The notes under the pieces are model-generated. The model saw nothing but the letters and a program-made list of their open reading frames with translations. It searched no databases and was not told the origin of the DNA. From Hyphomicrobiales bacterium (GTDB lineage: Bacteria; Pseudomonadota; Alphaproteobacteria; Rhizobiales; Xanthobacteraceae), in NCBI GenBank assembly GCA_009377695.1, contig WHTP01000044.1:1-41093 (forward strand): 41,093 bases of DNA. The letters run 5' to 3'. Each line of letters begins with the position of its first letter. Within the stretch, counting starts at the first letter, position 1. Shown here piece by piece: positions 26,382-34,299 of this stretch. The translations under genes were made by a program, and so were the position numbers.

Positions 26382-27460
26382 TTCACGCGTCGTTCCGCCG
26401 CCGGTGGCAGGAATGAGGCGTCGAACACGGCGTCCGCGGTCGGACGCGTCTTGAAGGTGTAGCCGAGCGCGATCTGGCCGATCGCCTCCTTAAGCCGCAT
26501 AGGGTCGACCGCGCCGAAGCCATTCGCCTTGACTTCCGGCGTGATCACGTTGTCGCGGATCGCCATACGCAGGCGCTCGACTTCGACGTCTTTCTTGGCG
26601 TGCTCGACGCGGCGAAGCACCGGCTCGACCGCGGTGGTCGGGTTGCGGATCGTCTCGCGGAAGCCGCGCACGGTCGCGCGCAGGAATTTGCGGACGGCGC
26701 CCGGCTGGTCGGTGGCGAATTTCGAATTCACGATGATCACGGCTCCGTAGAGCCGCATTTTGTAGTCGGCCATCTGCAATTGCACGAGGTCGCCGACCGG
26801 AACCCCGCGGTCCTTGAGATCGATAAAGAGCCGGAACGAATATCCAAGCGCGGCGTCGAGCTGGCCCGCGGCCAACATCGGAACCCGCACCGGCGTGGCG
26901 ATGGGCTCAAGCGTCACCTTGGTGGGGTCGACGTCGTTCAGCTTCGCGAACACCGGCCACTGCTGGACAGTGGTGGTCAACGGCGGCGCGCCGAGCCGCT
27001 TGCCCTCCAGGCTCTTCGGGTCGGTGATGCCGCGGCTCTTGCGGCCGACGATCGCAAATGGCGGCCGGTTGTAAACCATAAAGATCGCCCGGATCGGCGC
27101 GGTCGGGTTCTGGTCCCGGAAGCGGATGACGGCGTTGATGTCGGCGAGCGCCATGTCATAGCTGCCTGAGGCTACGCGGCTGATCGGCTCGAACGCGTTG
27201 ACCGCGTCGTCGACGGTCACATCGAGCGACTCGCCCTGGTAGTATCCTTTATCCAGCGGCAACAAAAACAGCGCCGAAGGCCCTTCGATCCGCCCGTCCA
27301 GGCTGAAGCGGATCGGGGTTTGCTCCGGGGTCTGTGCGGCGGCAGAGCCGGTTGTAATGAGGCCGGTTGTACTGAGGCCGGCGGTGATGAGCGCGAGCGC
27401 AAATGCAACCGCGCACACACATGAGGTTCGACCGGATCTGATGTGGTCGAGAACGCTCAT
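26378..27460 (-). CDS. ABC transporter substrate-binding protein (NMT1/SsuA-like), orphan
   Basis: A 360-residue periplasmic binding protein of the NMT1/nitrate-sulfonate-taurine type. The signal peptide is long (about residues 1-43, hydrophobic VCAVAFALALITAGLSTTG, ending SAAAQ). The mature part begins TPIRFSLDGRIEGPSALFLLPLDKGYYQ, then GSYDMALADINAVIRF and LEGKRLGAPPLTTTVQQWPVF, typical of this fold. The ATG at 27460 with AGGAG upstream is preferred to 27589. No ABC permease or ATPase gene is adjacent, so it must use a partner elsewhere. Substrates of this family include sulfonates, nitrate, pyrimidine precursors and aromatic acids. Confidence 0.88.
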   Translation of the reverse strand: MSVLDHIRSGRTSCVCAVAFALALITAGLSTTGLITTGSAAAQTPEQTPIRFSLDGRIEGPSALFLLPLDKGYYQGESLDVTVDDAVNAFEPISRVASGSYDMALADINAVIRFRDQNPTAPIRAIFMVYNRPPFAIVGRKSRGITDPKSLEGKRLGAPPLTTTVQQWPVFAKLNDVDPTKVTLEPIATPVRVPMLAAGQLDAALGYSFRLFIDLKDRGVPVGDLVQLQMADYKMRLYGAVIIVNSKFATDQPGAVRKFLRATVRGFRETIRNPTTAVEPVLRRVEHAKKDVEVERLRMAIRDNVITPEVKANGFGAVDPMRLKEAIGQIALGYTFKTRPTADAVFDASFLPPAAERRVN

Positions 27461-27606
27461 GGGACGACGTACTCCTACGATGATCTCGTCGGCCCCCGCC
27501 CTGAAACCGTACCAGATGCTGATGCTGGCCACAAAAGTACATGATGGCGCAAAGAGCAAGCGGGAACGAACGGACTCGCCAATCTTCATAGAATTGCCAA
27601 CACCGG

Positions 27607-27671
27607 CTAGTGTGGCGATTCATCATTGCGGCGGGTCCGAATTGCGGACTTCTGAACCTAAGCCACACTAG
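27607..27671. repeat. CTAGTG-family palindrome A, 65 nt
   Basis: First of four elements in this spacer. The outer arms CTAGTGTGGC and GCCACACTAG are perfect 10-nt complements. An inner hairpin GTCCG-AATTG-CGGAC is present. It looks like element B with about 14 nt lost from the left arm. The linker AATCAATGAGTTG (13 nt) follows. Confidence 0.85.
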
Positions 27672-27684
27672 AATCAATGAGTTG

Positions 27685-27763
27685 CTAGTGTGGCGGCTCA
27701 GAAGCCCGAATCATTCTCGCGGCGAGTCCGACATGCGGACTTCTGAGCCCAAAGCCACACTAG
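27685..27763. repeat. CTAGTG-family palindrome B, 79 nt
   Basis: The outer arms CTAGTGTGGC/GCCACACTAG are followed, after a 4-nt bulge, by the inner stem GGCTCAGAAG/CTTCTGAGCC. The centre has GTCCG-ACATG-CGGAC. It is followed by the 13-nt linker ATTCAATGAGTTG, one base different from the linker after element A. Confidence 0.85.
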
Positions 27764-27776
27764 ATTCAATGAGTTG

Positions 27777-27852
27777 CTAGTGTCCTTCGATTCCGAAGTT
27801 CGTATAGGCGGCCGCTGCGAAATGGCACGAACTTCGGAATCGGAACCACTAG
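27777..27852. repeat. CTAGTG-family palindrome C, 76 nt
   Basis: The outer ends are CTAGTG and CACTAG. The inner arms GATTCCGAAGTTCGT and ACGAACTTCGGAATC are 15-nt perfect complements. The last four bases, CTAG, are shared with element D. Confidence 0.85.
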
Positions 27853-27923
27853 TGTCCTGCGATTCCGAAATTCGTATTGGAGGCCGCCGTGAAACCGTAC
27901 GAACTTCAGAATCGGGACACTAA
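27849..27923. repeat. CTAGTG-family palindrome D, about 75 nt
   Basis: The left arm CTAGTGTCCTGCGATTCCGAA pairs with a right arm that ends TTCAGAATCGGGACACTAA. The last base differs from the usual CTAG. It ends 90 nt before the ATG of putA, so it may lie in or beside the putA promoter or leader. Confidence 0.8.
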
Positions 27924-28013
27924 TGCCAGATCGTCTATGCCGGCGGGCATTTTCCGGATCGTGTGCCGGAGCGGCCCGCAATTGTCCCGTCCGCGATCGA
28001 AACGGAACGCGTG

Positions 28014-31000
28014 ATGACAGATCGTGACCAACTCAAGCCGTTCCGCGCGCCCTATGCCGGCGCCGATGACGAGATTGCGGCGCGGCTGCTGGCGGGAGCG
28101 GAGCGGCCGGTCGAAGCCGAGCGACGGATCGATGCGCGCGCGCAGGCCCTGATCGAGGGAATCCGCAGCCGCGCCGGCGGGCTCGGCGGCATCGAGGACT
28201 TCCTGCACGCCTATTCGTTGTCCACTAAGGAAGGGCTTGCGCTTATGGTGCTGGCGGAGGCGCTGCTGCGTGTGCCCGACGACGCCACCACCGATCGCCT
28301 GATCGAGGACAAGCTCGCGACCGGCGAGTGGGACACGGCCGAGTTGAAATCGGACACGTTCCTGGTGTCGGCCTCGGCCTGGACGCTTGGCATCACCGCA
28401 CGGATCATCCAGCCCGGCGAGACGCCGGAAACGATCATCGACGGCCTGCTCAAGCGGCTCGGGCTGCCGGCGGTGCGAACGGCGACGCGGCAGGCCATGC
28501 GGCTCCTTGGCTCGCATTTCGTGCTCGGGCAAACCATCGATGAAGCGCTGCGGCGCGCGGGCAGGCATCCGGCGGCGCGCTACTCGTTCGACATGCTGGG
28601 CGAGGGCGCGCGCACCGCCGATGACGCGCGCCGCTATCGCGATACCTATGCGGCGGCGATTGCGGCGATCGGTGCCAGCGCCGGGGACGGTGCACTGCCC
28701 GACCGGCCCGGAATCTCGGTTAAGTTCTCCGCGCTGCATCCGCGCTTCGAGGCGGTATCGCGTGATCGCGTCTTGAAGGAGCTGGTGCCTGACGTGCTCG
28801 CGCTCGCGCGCCAGGCGCGCGACCACGACCTCAATTTCACGATCGATGCGGAGGAGGCCGACCGGCTGGAACTCACGTTAGATGTGCTCGCACGCGTGCT
28901 TGCGGACCCGTCGCTGCGCGGCTGGGAAGGTTTCGGCCTTGCGGTGCAGGCGTATCAAAAGCGAGCCGAGGCCGTGATCGGCTGGCTCGACGACACGGCG
29001 CGAAACCTTCACCGCCGGCTGATGGTGCGTCTGGTCAAGGGCGCCTATTGGGACACCGAGATCAAGCGCGCTCAGGAACGCGGGCTCGCCGACTATCCGG
29101 TGTTCACGCGCAAGGCGATGACCGATCTTTGCTACGCCGCCTGCGCGCGCCAATTGCTGGCTGCGCGGGCGCGCCTGTTCCCGCAATTCGCGACTCACAA
29201 TGCGCTCACGGTCGCGAGCGTGATCGAGGACGCGGGTGGCGTCGACGGCTTCGAATTTCAGCGCCTGCATGGCATGGGCGAGGTGCTCTACCAGCACCTG
29301 CGCCAGGAATTTCCACGTGCCGCGGTGCGGGTCTATGCGCCGGTCGGCAGCCACCGCGACCTGCTCGCCTATCTGGTGCGTCGCCTGTTGGAGAACGGCG
29401 CGAACTCGTCCTTCGTTGCCGTCGCCGCTGATCCATCGGTGCCGGTTGAAACACTGTTGAAGCGCCCGCAGCATTGGGTCGGGGATGCTGCGCGTGCGCG
29501 CCATCCGCGGATCCCGTTGCCGCGCGATCTCTATGAGCCGGAGCGGCGCAACTCGGCGGGCGTCGAGTTTGGCCATCAGGCGAGCCTCGATGCACTGCTG
29601 TCGGAGGTGCGTACCGCGAATGTGCAGGCTTCTGCGCCCACGGATGCCGACAAAAAAGCCGCGCACGCTGCGATGGCGGATGCGAGCGCCGCCTTTCCTG
29701 CATGGCAGGCGCGGCCGGTCGCGGAACGCGCGGCGATCCTCAAGCGCGCCGCCGATCTCATCGAAGGGCGTCGCGGGCGGCTGATCGCGCTGATGCAAAG
29801 CGAGGGCGGCAAGACGCTCGATGACTGCGTTTCCGAGGTGCGCGAGGCGGTCGATTTCTGCCGCTACTACGCCGTCGAGGCGCGACGCTCGCTCACGCTA
29901 CAGCCGCTGCCGGGCCCGACCGGTGAGAGCAACGAGCTGCGCTATCGCGGCCGCGGCGCCTTCGTCTGCATCAGCCCGTGGAATTTCCCGCTCTCGATCT
30001 TCACCGGGCAGGTCGCAGCCGCGCTCGTCGCCGGAAACACCGTCGCGGCAAAGCCCGCCGAGCAGACGCCCAAGATCGCGGTGGAAGCCGTTCGCATCCT
30101 GCATGAGGCCGGCGTTCCGCCTGACGTGCTGAAGCTCGTCGTTGGCGACGGCAAGATCGGCGCGGCGCTGGTGTCGGACGTCCACGCCGCCGGCGTCGCC
30201 TTCACCGGCTCGACCGAGGTCGCGCGCATCATCAATCGCGCGCTGGCGGAGAAGGACGCGCCGATCGTACCGCTGATCGCCGAGACCGGCGGCGTCAATC
30301 CGATGATCGTCGACGCCACCGCGCTGCCGGAGCAGGTCACCGACGACGTCATCACGTCGGCGTTCCGCTCCGCCGGGCAGCGCTGCTCGGCCCTGCGGCT
30401 CCTGTGCGTGCAGGAGGATGTGGCCGATCGCATCATCGACATGATCGCGGGGGCGGCGCTCGAATTGAAGCTCGGCGATCCCGCCGATCCCTCGACCCAC
30501 GTCGGGCCTGTCATCGACGCCGAGGCCAAGGAGAAGCTCGACCGCTGGATTGCCGAGATGGATCGGCAGGGCCGCCTGCGCTTTCGCTGGGATGCATTCA
30601 AGCCGCTGCCCCCCGGCTTGTTCGTGCCGCCGACGATCATCGCGCTCGACCGCGCGGGCGATCTCGAGGAGGAGGTGTTCGGCCCGGTCCTGCATGTGGC
30701 GCGCTGGCGTGCCGGCGCGCTCGACCCGCTGATTGATGACATCGCCGCGAACCATTACGCGCTCACGTTCGGTATTCATTCGCGCATCGACGATACCGTC
30801 GCGCGGATCGTCGCGCGCGTTCCGAACGGCAACGTCTACGTCAACCGCAGCATCATCGGGGCGGTGGTCGGTACCCAGCCATTCGGCGGCACGCTGTTGT
30901 CCGGCACCGGGCCGAAGGCCGGCGGTGCGAACTATCTGCACCGCTTCAGCACCGAGCAGGCCGTGACGGTCAACACCGCGGCGGCGGGCGGCAATGCGAG

Positions 31001-31022
31001 TTTGCTGACGGCCGAGGAGTGA
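28014..31022 (+). CDS. putA: Bifunctional proline dehydrogenase / glutamate-semialdehyde dehydrogenase PutA
   Basis: A 1002-residue enzyme of the minimal bifunctional PutA type, close to the about 999 residues of the Bradyrhizobium enzyme. It lacks the N-terminal ribbon-helix-helix repressor of E. coli PutA. The FAD-dependent PRODH barrel is about 1-470 (RLVKGAYWDTEIKRAQERGL, ATHNALTVASV). The NAD-dependent P5C dehydrogenase follows from about 500, with SPWNFPLSIFTGQ, the glutamate in IAETGGVNPM and the catalytic Cys791 in GQRCSALRLLC. Proline is oxidised to glutamate with channelling of the intermediate. The frame is open to a GTG at 27963; the ATG at 28014 is preferred but its ribosome site is modest. 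Regulation is not by PutA itself. Four palindromes lie just upstream. Confidence 0.95.
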   Translation: MTDRDQLKPFRAPYAGADDEIAARLLAGAERPVEAERRIDARAQALIEGIRSRAGGLGGIEDFLHAYSLSTKEGLALMVLAEALLRVPDDATTDRLIEDKLATGEWDTAELKSDTFLVSASAWTLGITARIIQPGETPETIIDGLLKRLGLPAVRTATRQAMRLLGSHFVLGQTIDEALRRAGRHPAARYSFDMLGEGARTADDARRYRDTYAAAIAAIGASAGDGALPDRPGISVKFSALHPRFEAVSRDRVLKELVPDVLALARQARDHDLNFTIDAEEADRLELTLDVLARVLADPSLRGWEGFGLAVQAYQKRAEAVIGWLDDTARNLHRRLMVRLVKGAYWDTEIKRAQERGLADYPVFTRKAMTDLCYAACARQLLAARARLFPQFATHNALTVASVIEDAGGVDGFEFQRLHGMGEVLYQHLRQEFPRAAVRVYAPVGSHRDLLAYLVRRLLENGANSSFVAVAADPSVPVETLLKRPQHWVGDAARARHPRIPLPRDLYEPERRNSAGVEFGHQASLDALLSEVRTANVQASAPTDADKKAAHAAMADASAAFPAWQARPVAERAAILKRAADLIEGRRGRLIALMQSEGGKTLDDCVSEVREAVDFCRYYAVEARRSLTLQPLPGPTGESNELRYRGRGAFVCISPWNFPLSIFTGQVAAALVAGNTVAAKPAEQTPKIAVEAVRILHEAGVPPDVLKLVVGDGKIGAALVSDVHAAGVAFTGSTEVARIINRALAEKDAPIVPLIAETGGVNPMIVDATALPEQVTDDVITSAFRSAGQRCSALRLLCVQEDVADRIIDMIAGAALELKLGDPADPSTHVGPVIDAEAKEKLDRWIAEMDRQGRLRFRWDAFKPLPPGLFVPPTIIALDRAGDLEEEVFGPVLHVARWRAGALDPLIDDIAANHYALTFGIHSRIDDTVARIVARVPNGNVYVNRSIIGAVVGTQPFGGTLLSGTGPKAGGANYLHRFSTEQAVTVNTAAAGGNASLLTAEE

Positions 31023-31034
31023 TTTCGGCCCGTT

Positions 31035-32072
31035 CTAGCCTCGAAGATGCGAGTCCGCGTCTCCGCCGTTGCGCCAGCGACCGGGCGTCAATCCGGTTTC
31101 GCGCTTGAAGGCGCGGCTGAACGCGGCTTCCGACTCGTAGCCGACGTCGGCGGCAATCCCGGCGATCGTGTCGGTGCCGTGGCGCAGCCGGTCGGCGGCG
31201 AGCTGAATGCGCCAACTGGTCACGTAATCGATCGGCGGCCGCCCGAGCAGCGCGTTGAACCGTTCCGCCAGCACGGTGCGCGAGGAACCTGCCGCGCGCG
31301 CGAGATCGTCCGCCGTCCACTTGCGCGCCGGATCGGCGTGCACCAGTGCCAGCGCGCGGCCGACGATCGGATCGTTCAGCGCGGCAAACCATCCCTTGCT
31401 GCCAGACGGCAGACGGCTGACGTGACGGCGCAGCACTTCAACGAATAGCAGCTCCATCATGCGGCCGAGGATTGTTTGTGTGCCAGGTGTCGCCGCTTCG
31501 ACCAGCGATGCGATCTCGCGAACGGTCGACGCCATGAGCGCGCCGACCTTTTCATTGCTGGTCTTCTCGACCAGCATCTGCGGGAGCGTCCGGAATACCG
31601 GCGTGAACAGGAACTCGGACGATTCGAGATATCCGCAGATGATCCGGGTTTCCTCGCCGCCACCGCCGTAGTTGAGCGTGTCCACGCCTTCGATCGGGCC
31701 CGGCCGGACGATATCCGGCGCAAATGCAAACTCCGGCGGTGTCCCATTCCAGAACCGGTGCTCGCCTGCGAACGGCAGCAGCAGGATGTCGCCGGCCATA
31801 ATCTCGCGGCGCTCGCCGTTCGCATGTTCGAACGTGCAACGCCCGGCCGCTATCAAATGAAAGACGCTGATGTGGCGCAACCGCGCCAGGGCAGTACTTT
31901 CGTCCCAGTGCTTCGGGCTGATTACCCCGAACGGGGCTGTGAAGTACCCTCCGAAAAACACCGAGCCGGTCAGTCGCACGGCTCGCAGCATTTGCGAGAG
32001 CGCGTCGGGACCCGCCATGGCGGCGGCCGCACGATCCGGCGTCCCGGCAAAGGAAGGCGGTGTTTCGGTCAT
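31035..32072 (-). CDS. AraC family regulator with cupin-like N-terminal domain
   Basis: A 345-residue regulator. The N-terminal domain (about 20-200) resembles the Cupin_6 ligand domain found in AraC proteins (DALSQMLRAVRLTGSVFFGG, then HLIAAGRCTFEHANGER and GDILLLPFAGEHRFW). The C-terminal double helix-turn-helix is about 240-335 (ARAAGSSRTVLAERFNALLGRPPIDYV and IAADVGYESEAAFSRAFKRETGLTPGRWR), which is the AraC signature. The ATG at 32072 is preferred; the longer open frame to 32447 runs through the neighbouring gene. It is divergent from the flavoprotein gene at 32180 and is the obvious candidate to control it. Confidence 0.92.
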   Translation of the reverse strand: MTETPPSFAGTPDRAAAAMAGPDALSQMLRAVRLTGSVFFGGYFTAPFGVISPKHWDESTALARLRHISVFHLIAAGRCTFEHANGERREIMAGDILLLPFAGEHRFWNGTPPEFAFAPDIVRPGPIEGVDTLNYGGGGEETRIICGYLESSEFLFTPVFRTLPQMLVEKTSNEKVGALMASTVREIASLVEAATPGTQTILGRMMELLFVEVLRRHVSRLPSGSKGWFAALNDPIVGRALALVHADPARKWTADDLARAAGSSRTVLAERFNALLGRPPIDYVTSWRIQLAADRLRHGTDTIAGIAADVGYESEAAFSRAFKRETGLTPGRWRNGGDADSHLRG

Positions 32073-32179
32073 TGTTCTGAACGCCGGTTCGGCCGAAAGG
32101 TCCCGTCCCTTGTGGTCAGACAGGGCGATACGCGGGATCACCGGCCACAGGATCAAGTATAGCAAAAAAGGAGCATCCC
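32073..32179. promoter_or_regulatory. Divergent AraC/flavoprotein promoter spacer
   Basis: A 107-nt spacer between divergent genes. It must hold promoters and the AraC operator, but no repeat pair stood out. AGGAG at 32169-32173 is the ribosome site of the flavoprotein gene. Confidence 0.45.
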
Positions 32180-33334
32180 ATGTCTGCCCGTCCCATGTCT
32201 GCCCTTGCCTTGAAAAATGTGTCGACCGCTGCATTCGACTGGCGTGCCGTTCTGGATGAGATCGGGCCGGAACTCGCCAAAGAGGGCCGCCGCTGCGACG
32301 AAAACAATGAATTCGTCGCGGCCAATTTCGAGATATTGCGCGCGCGAGAATTCCTGGCATTGGCCGTTCCCGCCGAACTCGGCGGGCACGGGCTGTCGCG
32401 GACCGAAACGGCTGCGGTGCTGCGCACGCTGCCGCGATATTGTGCATCGACCGCGCTGGCGCTCGCCATGCATACCCATGTCACCGCCGCCGCGGCCTGG
32501 CGCTGGCAGCACCAGAAGGCGCCGACCGACGGCCTGCTGAAGCGCATCGCCAGCGAGCGCATCCAGCTCGTGACGTCAGGCGGATCGGATTGGCTTGCGA
32601 GCTCCGGCAAGGCCGAGAAGGTTGAGGGCGGCTATCGCATCCACGCCCGCAAGGTGTTCGCAAGCGGCGCGCCATCGGCGCAACTGTTCATGACCGGCGC
32701 CATCGCGGACGATCCGCAGGACGGTCCGACCGTGCTGCAGTTCGGCGTGCCGATGAACGCCAAAGGCGTCTCGATTGTCGAGACCTGGGATACGCTCGGC
32801 ATGCGCGGTACCGGTTCGCACGACATCGTGCTCGACGGCGTGTTCGTACCTGACGCGGCGATCGCCGCGCGGCGCAAGCCCGATGTCTGGCACCCGCTGT
32901 TGCACATCGTGGCGCTGGTCGCGTTCCCGCTGGTCTATTCGGTCTACACCGGCATCGCCGAAGCGGCGCGCGACATCGCTGTCGCGGAAGCGCGCAAGCG
33001 CCGTGATCCGGCCGTCGAATCCGTGGGCATGCTGGACACCGAACTCGCGTCGGCGCGCATCGCCTGCGATAGCCTGGTCGCGTTCAGCGAGACCGCGCAG
33101 CCCGGTGCGGAGACCACTAACACGACTTTCATCCATCGCTCGCTGATCGCGCGTAGCGTGCTGCGCACGGTCGATCTCGCGATGGATGTCGCCGGCGGTG
33201 CCGCCTACTTCCGCAAGCTCGGTCTCGAGCGCCTGTTTCGCGACGTGCAAGGCGCGCGCTTCCATCCGATGACGGATACGGGGCAGCGCCGTTTCGCCGG
33301 ACGCAGCGCGCTCGGTCTGCCGATTGACGACTAA
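32180..33334 (+). CDS. Acyl-CoA dehydrogenase-like flavoprotein (possibly flavin monooxygenase)
   Basis: A 384-residue protein of the acyl-CoA dehydrogenase fold. It has the helical N-terminal domain (REFLALAVPAELGGHGLSRTE), the middle beta domain with IQLVTSGGSDWLASSGKAEKV and WDTLGMRGTGSHDIVLDGVFVPD, and the C-terminal helical domain ending VAGGAAYFRKLGLERLFRDVQGARFHP. The usual YEGT-type segment with the catalytic glutamate is not seen; the C-terminus reads MTDTGQRRFAGRSALGLP instead. This fits DszC- or HpaB-like flavin monooxygenases sharing the fold at least as well as a true dehydrogenase. A near-perfect AGGAG precedes the ATG, and a 15-nt near-repeat duplicates the start codon region (M1 and M6). 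Confidence 0.85.
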   Translation: MSARPMSALALKNVSTAAFDWRAVLDEIGPELAKEGRRCDENNEFVAANFEILRAREFLALAVPAELGGHGLSRTETAAVLRTLPRYCASTALALAMHTHVTAAAAWRWQHQKAPTDGLLKRIASERIQLVTSGGSDWLASSGKAEKVEGGYRIHARKVFASGAPSAQLFMTGAIADDPQDGPTVLQFGVPMNAKGVSIVETWDTLGMRGTGSHDIVLDGVFVPDAAIAARRKPDVWHPLLHIVALVAFPLVYSVYTGIAEAARDIAVAEARKRRDPAVESVGMLDTELASARIACDSLVAFSETAQPGAETTNTTFIHRSLIARSVLRTVDLAMDVAGGAAYFRKLGLERLFRDVQGARFHPMTDTGQRRFAGRSALGLPIDD

Positions 33335-33372
33335 ATCTTTCATCACCTGAACGCTTATTCACGGTGTGACGT

Positions 33373-33404
33373 CGCTGCCGCCTTGCGCGAACAAGGCAGC
33401 AGCG
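33373..33404 (+). terminator. Probable terminator after the flavoprotein gene
   Basis: CGCTGCCGCCTTG and CAAGGCAGCAGCG form a 13-bp stem with one mismatch and a 6-nt loop, followed by CTCTTT. It lies 39 nt past the stop codon. Confidence 0.65.
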
Positions 33405-33524
33405 CTCTTTCGAATCGATGCAACGTTGCGATTACACTTTCTGAACATCCGTTGATCTACATTGCAAAAACATAATTCGGTGCGCCATTCATCCGCCGGA
33501 GCGCTTTGATTAGATCGATGTTGA

Positions 33525-33539
33525 TCCCCAGTGAGGGGA
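33525..33539 (+). promoter_or_regulatory. Small hairpin in the leader of the His-rich protein gene
   Basis: TCCCC-AGTGA-GGGGA is a 5-bp perfect stem with a 5-nt loop, ending 20 nt before the ATG at 33560. The AGAGGA ribosome site follows it. It could affect message stability or translation, but there is no direct evidence. Confidence 0.3.
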
Positions 33540-33559
33540 CAACATGAGAGGACTCGAAA

Positions 33560-33826
33560 ATGCGTATGATGACCAGCCGCACAATCGCTGTTGCGGCCGC
33601 GGCCGCGATTGCGCTGACTGCTGCGACACTGCCCGCCGGCGCCGGCGGTGGTACCTACCACCGTAACAATGACGCCGCTGCTGCCGCCGCCGTCGTTGGG
33701 ATCTTCGGCACCATGGCGGCAACCATCGTGGCCAACCAGCACCGCCGAGCGCACCACTACTACCATCCGGGCGTGGTCCACCGTGGCCACTGGCATGGCC
33801 ATCGCCACCACTATCGTTATCGCTAA
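33560..33826 (+). CDS. Small secreted histidine/tyrosine-rich protein
   Basis: An 88-residue protein with a clear signal peptide (residues 1-28, AVAAAAAIALTAATLPAGA). The mature part has a short hydrophobic AAAAAAVVGIFGTMAATIVA segment and then a tail rich in His, Arg and Tyr (AHHYYHPGVVHRGHWHGHRH). The tail could bind metal ions in the periplasm or outside the cell. No family was recognised. AGAGGA upstream supports the start. It stands alone, with a terminator-like hairpin from the previous gene upstream. Confidence 0.72.
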   Translation: MRMMTSRTIAVAAAAAIALTAATLPAGAGGGTYHRNNDAAAAAAVVGIFGTMAATIVANQHRRAHHYYHPGVVHRGHWHGHRHHYRYR

Positions 33827-33927
33827 CTGGTGTCACATTCTGTCAGCCGGCGTTGCCGATAGGCGGCGCCGGCTTTCCGGCCGCCGGCGTTAACACTCTT
33901 TTGCAACTTGCGGGTATGCTGAAGAGG

Positions 33928-34299
33928 ATGAGTGATTCGCTCGAGCGGCTCTACGCGGCGGTTGTCGCCGCCAAGGACGGCGATCCGGCCACGTCGCGGA
34001 CGGCGAAACTCCTGCGCGCTGGCCGTGGCAAGATGGCCAAGAAGGTTGCCGAGGAGGCGGTCGAGGTGGTGATCGACGCCATGCACGGGGAGACCGAGGC
34101 GGCGGTCAAGGAAAGCGCCGACCTCATGTATAACCTCGTCGTGCTGTGGGTTGCGGCCGGAATTCATCCGAACGACGTCTGGGCCGAGATGGACCGGCGC
34201 GAGCGCATGTTCGGCATCGCCGAGAAGCTGCCGAAACGCTCGAGTCCCGCATTCGCACGCCGGAAGGTTGTCGCGCTCGCCGGTGTCCGCAAGCGCTAA
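33928..34299 (+). CDS. HisE-like phosphoribosyl-ATP diphosphatase (orphan)
   Basis: A 123-residue all-alpha NTP pyrophosphohydrolase of the HisE/MazG group. The metal-binding pattern is intact: KKVAEEAVEVVIDA (EExxE) and KESADLMYNLVVLW (ExxD). HisE removes pyrophosphate from phosphoribosyl-ATP in histidine synthesis. No his genes are adjacent, which is unusual, and the C-terminus carries an extra basic segment (KRSSPAFARRKVVALAGVRKR). It may be a second HisE or a related house-cleaning enzyme. The start at 33928 fits the family; the ATG at 33916 is an alternative. Confidence 0.82.
   Translation: MSDSLERLYAAVVAAKDGDPATSRTAKLLRAGRGKMAKKVAEEAVEVVIDAMHGETEAAVKESADLMYNLVVLWVAAGIHPNDVWAEMDRRERMFGIAEKLPKRSSPAFARRKVVALAGVRKR

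Noticed and set aside
27607-27923. Possible CRISPR array
   Set aside because: The units are themselves palindromic and diverged, the 13-nt linkers are near-identical rather than unique spacers, and no cas genes are present.
29898-30941. A 347-codon minus-strand frame inside putA
   Set aside because: No recognisable fold, and it lies fully within the dehydrogenase domain of PutA.
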